From Sulfurovum sp. (GTDB taxonomy: Bacteria > Campylobacterota > Campylobacteria > Campylobacterales > Sulfurovaceae), in contig NZ_WGDD01000008.1 in assembly GCF_015493435.1 (NCBI RefSeq), forward strand, positions 1 through 32,832: a stretch of 32,832 bases of DNA, in the 5' to 3' direction. The position numbers and the translations under genes were made by a program. The notes beneath the pieces were generated by a model. That model did not search any database. It was not told the DNA's origin and saw only the letters and a program-made list of their open reading frames with translations. This document shows positions 17,292 through 28,546 of the stretch, in pieces. How positions within the stretch are numbered: position 1 is the stretch's first letter; every line of letters begins with the position of its first letter.

Positions 17292-18164
17292 ATGGCGTTG
17301 GGCAGAGGATTGGGAGAGATACTCTCCGAAGTGGAAGAAGCATACGAAAAAGAAGACTTGAGCAGTATTGACAGCAGGGAGCTTGAAGCGCAGGGCATAC
17401 GGGTGGAAGAACTGTCTGTTGAAGACATTTCTCCCAATCCTTTTCAGCCGCGTAAACATTTTGACGAAGAGGCGCTCAAAGAGCTGAGCCGGTCGGTCAA
17501 AGAGCATGGACTGCTGCAGCCTATTGTTGTCATAGAGAAAGAGAACGGATATCTGCTGATTGCCGGGGAGCGTCGTCTGCGTGCCCATAAACTGGCAAAA
17601 CTTGCAACCATCAAGTCGATCATTGCCAATGTCAATATTGATGAAGCAAGATTGAGAGAACTTGCACTTATTGAAAATATCCAGAGAGAAAATCTCAATG
17701 CCATCGAGCTGGCGAACTCTTATGCCGAACTGATCGAAGTGCACAATATCACGCATGATGAGCTTTCTTCCATCGTCCATAAAAGCCGTTCCCAGATCAC
17801 CAATACCATGCGTCTGCTTTCACTCTCTGCCTATGCACAGAAAAAGGTGGCATCCGGCAAGATCTCCCAGGGACATGCGAAAATTCTGACAGGCCTTGAC
17901 GAAAAAAAGCAAAAGATCATTATTGACAGTATTATAGGGCAGAAACTTTCTGTTCGTGATACGGAGAAGATGGTGAAGCACCATAAAAAAAATGGAATGG
18001 ACCTTTCTGCCAGGAACAGGCAGACGAACCTGCTTGAAAAATATAAAAAAACATTGAAACAATGCCTTCCGTTTGAGCATAAAGTCAAAGCCAGGAGCAT
18101 TGAGATAAGTTTTGCTAATGAAAAAGATATTGAAAACTTTTTAACATTCCTCAAAAAAGACTGA
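17292..18164 (+). CDS. parB: Chromosome-partitioning protein ParB (Spo0J)
   Basis: A 290-residue parS-binding protein and CTP-dependent clamp. The N-terminal nuclease-like domain has ISPNPFQPRKHFDEE, then HGLLQPIVV and the CTP-binding GERRLRAHKLA and ENIQRENLNAIELA. A helix-turn-helix follows near residues 150-180 (THDELSSIVHKSRSQITNTMRLL), and the C-terminal dimerisation domain closes the protein. No parS site was recognised in the window. Confidence 0.97.
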   Translation: MALGRGLGEILSEVEEAYEKEDLSSIDSRELEAQGIRVEELSVEDISPNPFQPRKHFDEEALKELSRSVKEHGLLQPIVVIEKENGYLLIAGERRLRAHKLAKLATIKSIIANVNIDEARLRELALIENIQRENLNAIELANSYAELIEVHNITHDELSSIVHKSRSQITNTMRLLSLSAYAQKKVASGKISQGHAKILTGLDEKKQKIIIDSIIGQKLSVRDTEKMVKHHKKNGMDLSARNRQTNLLEKYKKTLKQCLPFEHKVKARSIEISFANEKDIENFLTFLKKD

Positions 18165-18226
18165 ATTTTAACCAGCATCTCATCTCCAAAATGATAAAAT
18201 AATGCGAAATTACATGAGGAGTTTGA

Positions 18227-18649
18227 ATGCTTGACATACATTTACCATTGATGTTGTTCGTCCTAGTGTTATTCCTGATCCTTCTTGTTCTTTTAAATAA
18301 TATGCTATTCCAGCCTCTTGTTAAGTTTATGGATGACAGAGACCGCTCTATAGCAAAAGATTTAGAAGCAGCAAAAGGACTCAGCGGTAACAGTGATGAA
18401 CTCAATGCCCAGGCAGCGGAAAACATTGACAATGCCAAAGCTGAAGCTGCAGCGATAAGACAGAAAGCGATCGATGAAGAGAAATCATTGGCGGCAAGTA
18501 AAGTTGAAGCGAAGCAAGAAGAGTTGAATAAAAAGTACAAAAACTTCACTGAGAAGTTGGCTGCTGACAAAGAGAATCTCAAAAATTCTTTACTTTCACA
18601 AGTGCCTCTGTTCAAAGAGAGCCTAAAAGCCAAGTTTAGCAAACTATAA
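18227..18649 (+). CDS. atpF': F1Fo ATP synthase subunit b' (AtpF-like)
   Basis: A 140-residue protein with one N-terminal membrane span (about residues 5-27) and a long charged helix, the pattern of a peripheral-stalk b subunit. It stands directly before the second b gene, matching the b' and b pair known in Campylobacterota and phototrophs. The spacing of 62 nt from parB includes a possible -10 box (TAAAAT, 18195-18200). TGAGGAG precedes the ATG. Together the two b-type proteins are expected to form a heterodimeric stator stalk. Confidence 0.92.
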   Translation: MLDIHLPLMLFVLVLFLILLVLLNNMLFQPLVKFMDDRDRSIAKDLEAAKGLSGNSDELNAQAAENIDNAKAEAAAIRQKAIDEEKSLAASKVEAKQEELNKKYKNFTEKLAADKENLKNSLLSQVPLFKESLKAKFSKL

Positions 18650-18665
18650 GAAAAAGGGGATGAAT

Positions 18666-19214
18666 ATGAAAAAATTAGCACTGTTCGCTTTACTCTTGTT
18701 GCCTGCTATTCTTTTGGCAAGCGGACATGAGAGCGGTGAAGTATCTCGTTATTTTACTCAGACGGGGAGAGAGAGTGATTTTTGGCCAAGGGTGATCAAC
18801 TTTACGATCTTTGCTTTGATCCTCTATTATCTTGTTGCCAATCCTATCAAAAACTTTTTTAAAGATAGAAGAGAAGGTATTGCGGGACAGCTGAAAGAAA
18901 TTGAAAGCAAGCTTCAGGCAGCAAAAGATGAAAAGAGAGAAGCCCAGGCCCGTTTGGAAGAAAGTGCAAACAAGGCAGCAGAGATTATTGAAGATGCGAA
19001 ACTTGAAGCAAAGATCCTTGCTGAAAAGATCGCTGACGCTTCTGTAAACGAGCTCGAGGTTCTTGAAAAACAGTTTGCTGAAAAAACTGCGCTTGAAGAG
19101 AGAAAAGCTGCAAGAGAAGTGATTGACGAAGTTCTTTCTGAAAATATTACGACTGACGATATTGCGCTTGATGAATCCAAAATAGTTGACATCATTTCTA
19201 AGAAGGTGGCGTAA
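18666..19214 (+). CDS. atpF: F1Fo ATP synthase subunit b with N-terminal signal-like segment
   Basis: A b-type stator subunit of 182 residues. It begins with a signal-peptide-like stretch (MKKLALFALLLLPAILLASG), followed by a true membrane span at about residues 40-60 (INFTIFALILYYLVANPI) and a long coiled coil rich in A, E and K. The first hydrophobic stretch is probably cleaved or forms a second span. The ATG at 18666 is preferred over 18660 because AAGGGG (18654-18659) is spaced 6 nt from it and would abut the earlier one. atpH starts at the base after its stop codon. Confidence 0.92.
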   Translation: MKKLALFALLLLPAILLASGHESGEVSRYFTQTGRESDFWPRVINFTIFALILYYLVANPIKNFFKDRREGIAGQLKEIESKLQAAKDEKREAQARLEESANKAAEIIEDAKLEAKILAEKIADASVNELEVLEKQFAEKTALEERKAAREVIDEVLSENITTDDIALDESKIVDIISKKVA

Positions 19215-19742
19215 ATGGAAGAATTAATAGCAAAACGTTATGCAACAGCACTTTCTTCTGTAAGCAACGATGTCAAGGGTACAGTAGAAATATTGAATGT
19301 ATTGACTGAAGCGGTCCTGGTGCCTGAGATTCATGAAGTTCTGACTTCTCCAATCGTATCGGCTGAGAAAAAAACAGAAATGATCCTTTCTGCTCTGGGT
19401 GAGAATGAAGATACAAAATTGATTAACTTTATCAGAATTCTCGGTGAAAATAAAAGACTTGACCTGATCCCGGCCATTGCGAAGGTACTCAATGCAGATC
19501 TTCAAAAAGAGTCCAATCAGTATGAAGGTGTATTGAAAAGCAGTACAAAACTTGAAGACGGGGAACTTGCAAAACTTGAGAAGACACTCGAAACATATAC
19601 CGGGTCGAAGATCAAGCTAAAGCAGGAACAGACAGATCTTGACGGATTGCGTGTTTCAGTTGATGATTTGGGTATTGAGGTTAACTTCTCCAAGCAGAGA
19701 GTTAAAGAACAACTCATTGATTTCATTAAGAAATCTCTGTAG
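19215..19742 (+). CDS. atpH: F1Fo ATP synthase subunit delta
   Basis: A 175-residue OSCP/delta subunit linking the peripheral stalk to the top of F1. It opens LIAKRYATALSSV, has FIRILGENKRLDLIPAIAKV at the centre and ends with the family's GLRVSVDDLGIEVNFSKQRVKEQL stretch (variant of GSVxxxIDGxxxDxSVxxQLxxL). Its ATG immediately follows the atpF stop. Position between atpF and atpA is standard. Confidence 0.96.
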   Translation: MEELIAKRYATALSSVSNDVKGTVEILNVLTEAVLVPEIHEVLTSPIVSAEKKTEMILSALGENEDTKLINFIRILGENKRLDLIPAIAKVLNADLQKESNQYEGVLKSSTKLEDGELAKLEKTLETYTGSKIKLKQEQTDLDGLRVSVDDLGIEVNFSKQRVKEQLIDFIKKSL

Positions 19743-19766
19743 TTATCTAACAGTAAAGGAGTATCA

Positions 19767-21281
19767 GTGGCAGTAAAATTGCAAGCAGATGAGATTAGTT
19801 CGATCATCAAAGAAAGAATAGAGAACTTTGAGATTGATGTCGACATCAATGAAGTAGGTAAAGTAGTAGGTATCGCGGATGGTATTACAACCGTATATGG
19901 TCTTAACAATGTTATGGCAGGAGAGGTTGTAGAATTCGACAACGGTGCAAAAGGCTTGGTCCTTAACCTTGAAGAAGCGAATGTCGGTGTAGTTGTTCTT
20001 GGAACAAGTGCCGGTATCAAAGAGGGAATGAGCGTGAAGAGAGCCGGAGAGCTTCTCAAAACACCTGTCGGTGACGGTCTTATGGGAAGAGTGGTCAATC
20101 CGCTCGGTGAACCTATTGACGGCAAAGGGATAGTTGAAGCGGCAGAACATAGATTCATCGAAGAAAAAGCACCCGGTATCATGGCAAGAAAATCAGTTCA
20201 TGAACCGCTTCAAACAGGTATCAAGGCGATCGATGCTCTTGTACCAGTAGGTAGAGGTCAGAGAGAGCTTATCATCGGTGACAGACAAACAGGTAAAACA
20301 ACATTGGCGATCGATACGATCATTAACCAGAAGGGTCAGGATGTTGTCTGTATTTATGTGGCTATCGGTCAGAAGCAGTCAACGGTTGCAGCAACCGTTA
20401 AAAAGCTTGAAGAGTATGGTGCAATGGATTATACGATCATAGTCAATGCCGGTGCGGCAGACTCTGCGGCACTTCAGTTCCTTGCGCCGTATGCCGGTGT
20501 TACTATGGCTGAATACTTCAGAGATAACGGCAGACATGCGGTGATCTTCTATGATGATCTTTCCAAGCATGCGGTAGCCTATAGAGAAATGTCACTGATC
20601 CTCAGACGTCCTCCGGGTCGTGAGGCATATCCCGGTGATGTTTTCTATCTTCACTCAAGACTGCTTGAAAGAGCGGCAAAACTTTCAGATGCATTGGGTG
20701 CAGGATCTATTACGGCATTCCCTATCATTGAGACTCAGGCGGGTGATGTTGCAGCATATATTCCTACGAACGTTATTTCGATTACGGATGGCCAGATCTT
20801 CCTTGAAACTGATCTTTTCAACTCTGGTATCAGACCGGCGATCAATGTTGGTCTTTCTGTATCAAGAGTCGGTGGTGCAGCACAAATTAAAGCGACAAAA
20901 CAGGTTTCAGGTACACTGAGACTTGACCTCGCTTCGTTCAGAGAGCTTCAGGCGTTTGCACAGTTCGCATCCGATCTTGATGACTATACCAGAAGTCAGC
21001 TCGAGCGCGGACAGAGAATGGTTGAGGTTCTGAAGCAGGGGCCTTATTCTCCCGTACCGGTTGAAAAGCAGGTTGTGATCATCTTTGCCGGTGCCAACGG
21101 ATACCTGGATGATATTGCAGCAAGTTCTGTTACCAAGTTCGAAGCAGAGCTTATGCCGTTCATGGAAGCAAAATATTCGTCTATACTTGATGCGATCAGA
21201 AATGAGAAGAAGATCTCTGATGAAACGGATGCGCAACTGAGAAAAGCTATCGAAGACTTCAAAACGTCATTCGTTGGATAA
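19767..21281 (+). CDS. atpA: F1Fo ATP synthase subunit alpha
   Basis: A 504-residue regulatory F1 subunit. The Walker A motif is GDRQTGKT, with [18 protein letters not shown] before it, and the alpha signature [17 protein letters not shown] near residue 360. The start is GTG, with AAAGGAG 6 nt upstream; no nearby ATG gives the expected N-terminus [16 protein letters not shown]. It forms the alpha3beta3 hexamer with AtpD. Confidence 0.98.
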   Translation: MAVKLQADEISSIIKERIENFEIDVDINEVGKVVGIADGITTVYGLNNVMAGEVVEFDNGAKGLVLNLEEANVGVVVLGTSAGIKEGMSVKRAGELLKTPVGDGLMGRVVNPLGEPIDGKGIVEAAEHRFIEEKAPGIMARKSVHEPLQTGIKAIDALVPVGRGQRELIIGDRQTGKTTLAIDTIINQKGQDVVCIYVAIGQKQSTVAATVKKLEEYGAMDYTIIVNAGAADSAALQFLAPYAGVTMAEYFRDNGRHAVIFYDDLSKHAVAYREMSLILRRPPGREAYPGDVFYLHSRLLERAAKLSDALGAGSITAFPIIETQAGDVAAYIPTNVISITDGQIFLETDLFNSGIRPAINVGLSVSRVGGAAQIKATKQVSGTLRLDLASFRELQAFAQFASDLDDYTRSQLERGQRMVEVLKQGPYSPVPVEKQVVIIFAGANGYLDDIAASSVTKFEAELMPFMEAKYSSILDAIRNEKKISDETDAQLRKAIEDFKTSFVG

Positions 21282-21293
21282 GAAAGGCTAGTT

Positions 21294-23596
<2,303 letters not shown>

Positions 23597-23625
23597 GCTT
23601 AGTTCTTGTCTGACAAAGGATAATT

Positions 23626-24012
23626 ATGGAACTAATGAAGCTTGAAATCGTTACACCCAACGGTGTGATTTTCGATGATGAAGTCAAACAGGTAACGCTT
23701 CCGGGGTCAGAAGGCGAATTTGGTGTTCTGCCAAAACACGCTACCCTGGTTTCACTGCTGGATGCAGGTATTATCGTTATTGAAAAAGCGGACGGAAGCG
23801 AAGTGGCTGTTGCCATCAACTCCGGTTATGTAAAAGTAGATGAAGAGAAAACAACCTGCATTGTAGACGGTGCAGTGGCTCTCTCTGGAGAGGACAGCAA
23901 CCTTTCCAAAGCACTTGAAGAGGCGAAAGAACTTCTTAAAAAAGCAGAATCTTCAAGCATTGCGATCGCATCTGCGGTCAGCAAAGTTGAGCAGATCGGA
24001 AAGTCTTTCTAA
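23626..24012 (+). CDS. atpC: F1Fo ATP synthase subunit epsilon
   Basis: A 128-residue subunit at the base of the central stalk. The N-terminal beta-sandwich has LEIVTPNGVIFDDEVKQVTLPGSEGEFGVLPKHA, and a C-terminal helical hairpin of about 40 residues follows (KALEEAKELLKKAESS). It is the last ATP synthase gene. atpB and atpE, for Fo subunits a and c, are not at this locus, as is usual in Campylobacterota. tolQ starts at the next base after its stop. Confidence 0.96.
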   Translation: MELMKLEIVTPNGVIFDDEVKQVTLPGSEGEFGVLPKHATLVSLLDAGIIVIEKADGSEVAVAINSGYVKVDEEKTTCIVDGAVALSGEDSNLSKALEEAKELLKKAESSSIAIASAVSKVEQIGKSF

Positions 24013-24585
24013 TTGGGCTCTCTCCTGGATTATTTCATTAGCAGCAGTGCGATAACACTTTTCGTACTGCTGCTGCTTTCCGCTTACTTCATTATCACTT
24101 TCTGGGTATTTCTGGACAGATACTATATTTTGAATTCCCGTATAAAATCAGAAGCAAAATCTCTCAAAGCACTTTATTCAGGCCAGTCAAAATCAGTGTT
24201 GAGCAATTCACTTATTTTTACTTATCTGAGCCGTGTCAACACCCCGAACAAAGCTATACTCGAAGCGGCATCCTCCGATGCGATACGCGTTTCGACCAAA
24301 GGACTTACCTGGCTTTCCATCATTGCATCAACTTCACCGTTTATCGGGCTTTTCGGTACAGTGATCGGGATACTGGAAACTTTTTCAAAACTGAGCGGAC
24401 AGTCGACAGCCTCACTTTCCGTCGTTGCACCGGCGATCTCTGAGGCACTTATCGCTACAGCCGCGGGCATTGCTGTGGCTATTTTTGCCTACACTTTCCA
24501 CCTGATACTGAAACGTAAAGCATATGAACTGAGTTCTTTACTCTCTTCCCAATCTGAAGTTATTCTCTCCCAGACGGAGGAGTAG
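24013..24585 (+). CDS. tolQ: TolQ/ExbB-type proton channel protein
   Basis: A 190-residue inner-membrane protein with three expected spans, about residues 14-35, 100-125 and 140-165. The conserved core reads GLTWLSIIASTSPFIGLFGTVIGI and ISEALIATAAGIAVAI, the MotA/TolQ/ExbB signature. It powers the Tol-Pal system with the proton gradient. The start is TTG, directly after the atpC stop; there is no in-frame ATG near the N-terminus, and GGAAAG 9 nt upstream is only a fair ribosome site. ExbB is the alternative name, but tolB and pal nearby favour TolQ. Confidence 0.9.
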   Translation: MGSLLDYFISSSAITLFVLLLLSAYFIITFWVFLDRYYILNSRIKSEAKSLKALYSGQSKSVLSNSLIFTYLSRVNTPNKAILEAASSDAIRVSTKGLTWLSIIASTSPFIGLFGTVIGILETFSKLSGQSTASLSVVAPAISEALIATAAGIAVAIFAYTFHLILKRKAYELSSLLSSQSEVILSQTEE

Positions 24586-24588
24586 CAT

Positions 24589-24975
24589 ATGTTCTCATGG
24601 GATGACAATCCGGATCTGAATATTACGCCGCTGGTAGATGTCATGCTGGTGCTGATGGCGATCCTGATGATCACAGCACCTACGATCAATTTTCAGGAGC
24701 AGATCGATCTTCCTCAAGGTTCGAAAACGGTTAAGGTTACCAAACCGAAGACCATTACGATACGCATGGACAAAAAACGTAAGATTTACTTGAATAACGA
24801 TACCTATTCGCTTGATACGTTTGCAGACGATTTTGTCAACAAGTCGGCCAGGATGAATAAGAATTCCGAAGTGTATATTCGTGCAGATGAGCGGCTCAGG
24901 TACAAAGATGTCATGTACCTGCTCAAAAGTGTCAAGGCAGCAGGCTTTGAGAAGGTCTCTCTTATTACATTATGA
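24589..24975 (+). CDS. tolR: TolR/ExbD-type protein
   Basis: A 128-residue partner of TolQ with a single membrane span at about residues 14-32. The proton-carrying aspartate is Asp17 in NITPLVDVMLVLM. The periplasmic domain includes IRADERLRYKDVMYLLKSVKAAGF, typical of ExbD/TolR. GGAGGAG precedes the ATG by 4-5 nt. The stop overlaps tolA by 4 nt (ATGA). Confidence 0.94.
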   Translation: MFSWDDNPDLNITPLVDVMLVLMAILMITAPTINFQEQIDLPQGSKTVKVTKPKTITIRMDKKRKIYLNNDTYSLDTFADDFVNKSARMNKNSEVYIRADERLRYKDVMYLLKSVKAAGFEKVSLITL

Positions 24976-25769
24976 TCAAACATTCTTCGACAGTTATATC
25001 AGGTATTCTGGCGTTTGCAGTATATTTTGTGATTGTCGGTTTGCTTATTTTTTATTTCAATACCCGAAATGAAGACAGGAGCAAACACTTTGTCAAAAAA
25101 AATGAAAAACGTATACAGGTAGCACTTTCGGCACCCAAAAAGGTAACTTCATCCAAAAAAAAGGTGAAAAAAAAGTCCAGTATCAAGTCTAAACACAGGA
25201 TGAAAACCAAACCGAAGCAAAAACCAAAAACCAAAAAGAAAGTGATTAAAGAAAAAAGGATTAAAAAGAAAATTGTCAGGAAGAAAACTGTCAGGAAAAA
25301 AGACCAGAACCTTAGCAAACCGAAAAACAAAGCGAGAGATCTTTTTAAAAATATAAAAACAGCAAAAAAGAAGAAACTGCTGATCAAAGTTTCTGACAAA
25401 CCTATAGAAAGCAAACCCAAAAATGATTTGATCAAAGTCACTGATATGAGTGCCAGCGAGCGTATTGATGCATCACTGAAGGCACACAATAAAAGTGACA
25501 GGGGTGTAGAGAATGCCTACTTTGCCAAAGTACAGCGTATGCTGGAGGAGTGGCCCGCACAAAGCGATTTTGCCGGGGAAAAAGCCAAAGTGATCCTCTC
25601 TATCAAACCCAGCGGGCATTTTGAGTTCAAAATCGTTTCCCAGTCCAGTATTCCTGCCTTTAACCAGGGTCTCAAAGAATTTCTTGAGCAGCTTCAGATA
25701 TTGGGGTTCGGCCCGCACAATGCAGGACGTACCTATAAATTTGAAGCAGAGTTCATTGCAAAAGACTGA
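24972..25769 (+). CDS. tolA: TolA-like periplasm-spanning protein
   Basis: A 265-residue protein with an N-terminal membrane anchor (about residues 8-30), a long lysine-rich linker (about 38-150, mostly K with S, P, T, V), and a compact C-terminal domain from about residue 170 (FAKVQRMLEEWPAQ ... GHFEFKIVSQS ... FKAEF-like end). That layout is TolA or TonB; the position after tolQR and the TolA/TonB C-terminal form favour TolA. It transmits TolQR energy to TolB and Pal at the outer membrane. Its stop is only 3 nt from the stop of the convergent MEMO gene. Confidence 0.85.
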   Translation: MIKHSSTVISGILAFAVYFVIVGLLIFYFNTRNEDRSKHFVKKNEKRIQVALSAPKKVTSSKKKVKKKSSIKSKHRMKTKPKQKPKTKKKVIKEKRIKKKIVRKKTVRKKDQNLSKPKNKARDLFKNIKTAKKKKLLIKVSDKPIESKPKNDLIKVTDMSASERIDASLKAHNKSDRGVENAYFAKVQRMLEEWPAQSDFAGEKAKVILSIKPSGHFEFKIVSQSSIPAFNQGLKEFLEQLQILGFGPHNAGRTYKFEAEFIAKD

Positions 25770-25772
25770 TCT

Positions 25773-26579
25773 CTAATAAAACATTGCCGACATATAACCG
25801 ACAACAGAGTGGCTGTCGCCTGTACTCTCTTTGGAAGTTCTGTAGTCCAGAAGTTTGGAGTGGAGTCCCAGTTTTCCTGCTGCTATGATCATTGCTTCTA
25901 TCCCTGTGAAACCGCAGGCTTCACATCCGCTCTTCAACTCTTGTACATCAAGGTCTGCCACTGCCTGGAGGCAGTGTCTGTCCAGTTTTTCTGCTTTTTT
26001 CTGTGTATAGAAATGGCTCAGATCTGAACTGATAACAACGGCATTGTCAGGGTTGCGGAGCAGTGCCGTGACAATAATGGCGAGTTTGTCTGCTGAAAAA
26101 TCGCCGTATATAAGTTCAATCACTTTTGCGAGGGGGAAATAATGCTGTATAAAAGGCATTTGTACTTCGGTCGAGTGTTCTTTCTTATGTGCCTGTGGAA
26201 CAAAACCGATGTTGAATTCTTTGGCAAGTGCAAAAAGATAGGGTGTGTCTATTTCAATGTTGCCGCAGGGCGTTTGGAATGACTCGAAATGGCTTGCGGA
26301 AATTCCTTTGAAATAGTAATGATGACTCGGACCGATGACAATAATGCGTTTTGGAGCACTGTGGTTGAGAAACCGGTAGGCAAAATTGGCGGTAAAACCG
26401 CTGTAAATATAGCCTGCATGGGGAACAATGATCGCTCTTGGTTTGATACTGTCCAGTGCTTTGGAGATATTGATCCTGTTGAATTCCCGGTTGAACTGTT
26501 GAAAATAGACTTCGATTTCCTGACATTTTGCCGGATAGAAAGAGCCTGCTACCGCTGCTTTTCGGATGCTTTGCGGCAT
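25773..26579 (-). CDS. amrB: MEMO1 family protein (AmmeMemoRadiSam system protein B)
   Basis: A 268-residue protein of the MEMO family, related in fold to extradiol dioxygenases. Signatures are IVPHAGYIYSG (His54), GPSHH (83-87), KEHSTEVQMPF (from residue 133) and SSDLSH (184-189); the histidines would form a metal site. The reaction is not known for bacterial members; the human homologue binds copper/iron and influences cell motility. The ATG shares a base with the stop of the AMMECR1 gene, so the two are translationally coupled. The radical SAM member of the trio is not present here. Confidence 0.9.
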   Translation of the reverse strand: MPQSIRKAAVAGSFYPAKCQEIEVYFQQFNREFNRINISKALDSIKPRAIIVPHAGYIYSGFTANFAYRFLNHSAPKRIIVIGPSHHYYFKGISASHFESFQTPCGNIEIDTPYLFALAKEFNIGFVPQAHKKEHSTEVQMPFIQHYFPLAKVIELIYGDFSADKLAIIVTALLRNPDNAVVISSDLSHFYTQKKAEKLDRHCLQAVADLDVQELKSGCEACGFTGIEAMIIAAGKLGLHSKLLDYRTSKESTGDSHSVVGYMSAMFY

Positions 26580-27133
26580 TATTCTTCCTCATATTTTGTG
26601 ACATGGTACACTTGAATTTCCGGATGCAGGTCGAGACAGTTACCCGGCAAACCGGCTTTCATGCACAGTGATGAGAAAAAAGCATCAAAATCAGGCAGCT
26701 GTTCCCAGACCTGAGGCAAATAGGTTGCCTGATAGCCATCGTGTCTGAGCACGATACCGTCTTTCATAGGTACAATTTTCTTTTTGAGGTCATCGATGTC
26801 ACTGTAGTGCAGGACTTTCGGTTCCGAGAGAACGGAAACTTCTATCTTGATGTTTTTGAGTTCTTCCGGGGTAAGCGGCGGAAAACGCGGATCATGCAGT
26901 GCTGCGGACTGTGCATTTGCAATGACATCTTTATATAACGGACGGTAAGCCTGAAGAGAACCGATACATCCTCTCAGCTGATCGTTGGCTCTTTTGTTGA
27001 TGGTTACAAAAACAGCGCCATTTTCTTTGAGTTGGGGATACTGTTTCAGGGCCCCTTCCAGGTCAAAATTTTCAGGCTGGTTGAGTGCTACCAGTATGGC
27101 AGCCTTTGCCAGGCCTATTAGAACATCATGCAT
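26579..27133 (-). CDS. amrA: AMMECR1 domain protein (AmmeMemoRadiSam system protein A)
   Basis: A 184-residue AMMECR1 domain protein. The hallmark LRGCIG is at residues 53-58, followed by the family's DPRFPPLTPEEL and IEVSVLS stretches, DGIVLRHDGYQATYLPQVWEQ and CMKAGLP. The function is not established in any organism. A strong GGAGGT lies 6 nt before the ATG. It is the first gene of a two-gene unit with the MEMO gene, transcribed against tolA and divergently from tolB. A candidate promoter on the minus strand has TAAAAT with TTGGCG at 16-nt spacing. Confidence 0.93.
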   Translation of the reverse strand: MHDVLIGLAKAAILVALNQPENFDLEGALKQYPQLKENGAVFVTINKRANDQLRGCIGSLQAYRPLYKDVIANAQSAALHDPRFPPLTPEELKNIKIEVSVLSEPKVLHYSDIDDLKKKIVPMKDGIVLRHDGYQATYLPQVWEQLPDFDAFFSSLCMKAGLPGNCLDLHPEIQVYHVTKYEEE

Positions 27134-27234
27134 AGGAAACCTCCATTCTTTTTTTTATTTTATCATAAAAACAATAACCGCCAAATCGATTTTATTTTGT
27201 CTTAATATTCATTAATGAAGATTTTAAGTCTGCC

Positions 27235-27263
27235 TTGATACAATGCAGAACAAATACTATTAC
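27235..27263 (+). promoter_or_regulatory. Putative promoter for tolB-pal-cpoB
   Basis: TTGATA (27235-27240) and TATTAC (27258-27263) are separated by 17 nt, 25 nt before the tolB start. Because the AMMECR1-MEMO pair on the other strand separates tolB from tolA, tolB needs a promoter of its own, and this is the best match seen. Confidence 0.5.
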
Positions 27264-27288
27264 ACTGTAATATGCCAAAGGACTGATT

Positions 27289-28527
27289 TTGAGATACCTT
27301 TTGATCCTCTTGTTTTCCATTCATCTTTTTGCTGTCGATGCATCGATGAAGATAGAAAAGGATGTGGAACACCGTTCCCGTGTGGCTTTAATGGACGGTT
27401 CAGCAGCAGCGAACGGCCAAGTTGCAAAGATATTGCTCTCCGATCTCAGGATATCCGGGCATTTTCTTGCAGACAGCAATATTCGCAAAGGTGATTTTTC
27501 CGGCAGTTTCATTGCGCCAGGTCTGAAAAGCAAAGAATATATTATCAAGTACCGCTATACCGTACAGTCCGGTGCGGCATTGGAAATACGTCTTTTGAAA
27601 GCATCTGACGGTACACAGCTTTTTGAAAAACGGTATGCCCTCGGCAATGTGAAAAAAATGCCTTTTCTCATACACAAAGCAGTATACGATATTAACAGTG
27701 TGTTGAAATACCCGGATATAGGATGGATCAACCGTTATGTGGTGTTTTCCCGCTACACTGCCCCCAAAAGAAGCGAAATACTGCTTGCCGACTACACATT
27801 TACCTACCAGAAGATTATTATCAGGGGAGGACTGAACCTTTTTCCGAAATGGGCTGACAAAGCGCAAAAAAGTTTTTACTATACTTCCTATGCCGGCTTG
27901 ATACCGACATTGAATAAGATCAATATCTATACGGGTTCCAAAAGCAGGATCGCTTCTTCCGAAGGCATGATCATCTGTTCCGATGTCAGCAGCAACGGTG
28001 GAAAGATCCTTCTTACGATGGCACCGCAGGGGCAGGCGGATATATATGAAATGAGCCTCTTTACCGGTTCCAAGATACGTGTGACGAAGTTCAACGGTAT
28101 CGATGTGAGCGGTAAATATCTTGGTGACGAAAGCAGTATTGTATTTGTTTCGAACCGTCTCGGATATGCGAATGTTTTTAAAAAATCAATTCGTTCCGAA
28201 GCTGTACAGCAGGTTGTATTTCACGGCCGAAACAACAATGCGGTTGATGCCTACGGTGACAAGATCGTTTATGTAAGCAGAGAGAGCAGCAATGCTTTCG
28301 GGAACAACCGTTTCAATCTCTATCTGACATCGGCAAACGGCGGAATGACACGGCCGTTGACGACGACGGGAAGCAACCAGTTTCCCCGTTTTTCAACAGA
28401 CGGTTCGGTCATACTTTACATCAAACAGCGGGGCGGCAGTTCATCGATAGGTTATATCAACCTCGAAAGTTCGCAGAGTCTGCTTTTCCCTCTGCACGGC
28501 AGCAAGATACAATCGATCGATTGGTAA
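27289..28527 (+). CDS. tolB: Tol-Pal system beta-propeller protein TolB
   Basis: A 412-residue periplasmic protein with a signal peptide (MRYLLILLFSIHLFAVDA), an N-terminal alpha/beta domain to about residue 150 and a C-terminal beta-propeller (WD40-like repeats such as SSNGGKILLTMAPQGQADIYEMSLFTG, the next blade around SIVFVSNRLGYANVF, and FPRFSTDGSVILYI). It links TolA to Pal. The start is TTG: AAAGGA lies 8 nt upstream, and the signal peptide begins exactly there. The family is usually 410-430 residues. pal follows 19 nt later. Confidence 0.93.
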   Translation: MRYLLILLFSIHLFAVDASMKIEKDVEHRSRVALMDGSAAANGQVAKILLSDLRISGHFLADSNIRKGDFSGSFIAPGLKSKEYIIKYRYTVQSGAALEIRLLKASDGTQLFEKRYALGNVKKMPFLIHKAVYDINSVLKYPDIGWINRYVVFSRYTAPKRSEILLADYTFTYQKIIIRGGLNLFPKWADKAQKSFYYTSYAGLIPTLNKINIYTGSKSRIASSEGMIICSDVSSNGGKILLTMAPQGQADIYEMSLFTGSKIRVTKFNGIDVSGKYLGDESSIVFVSNRLGYANVFKKSIRSEAVQQVVFHGRNNNAVDAYGDKIVYVSRESSNAFGNNRFNLYLTSANGGMTRPLTTTGSNQFPRFSTDGSVILYIKQRGGSSSIGYINLESSQSLLFPLHGSKIQSIDW

Positions 28528-28546
28528 GTTAAAAAGGATAGAACAA

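Noticed and set aside
25140-25420. Lysine-rich low-complexity stretch in tolA as a possible frameshift or repeat expansion
   Set aside because: The frame stays open into a good TolA/TonB-type C-terminal domain, and a K-rich periplasmic linker is normal for this family.
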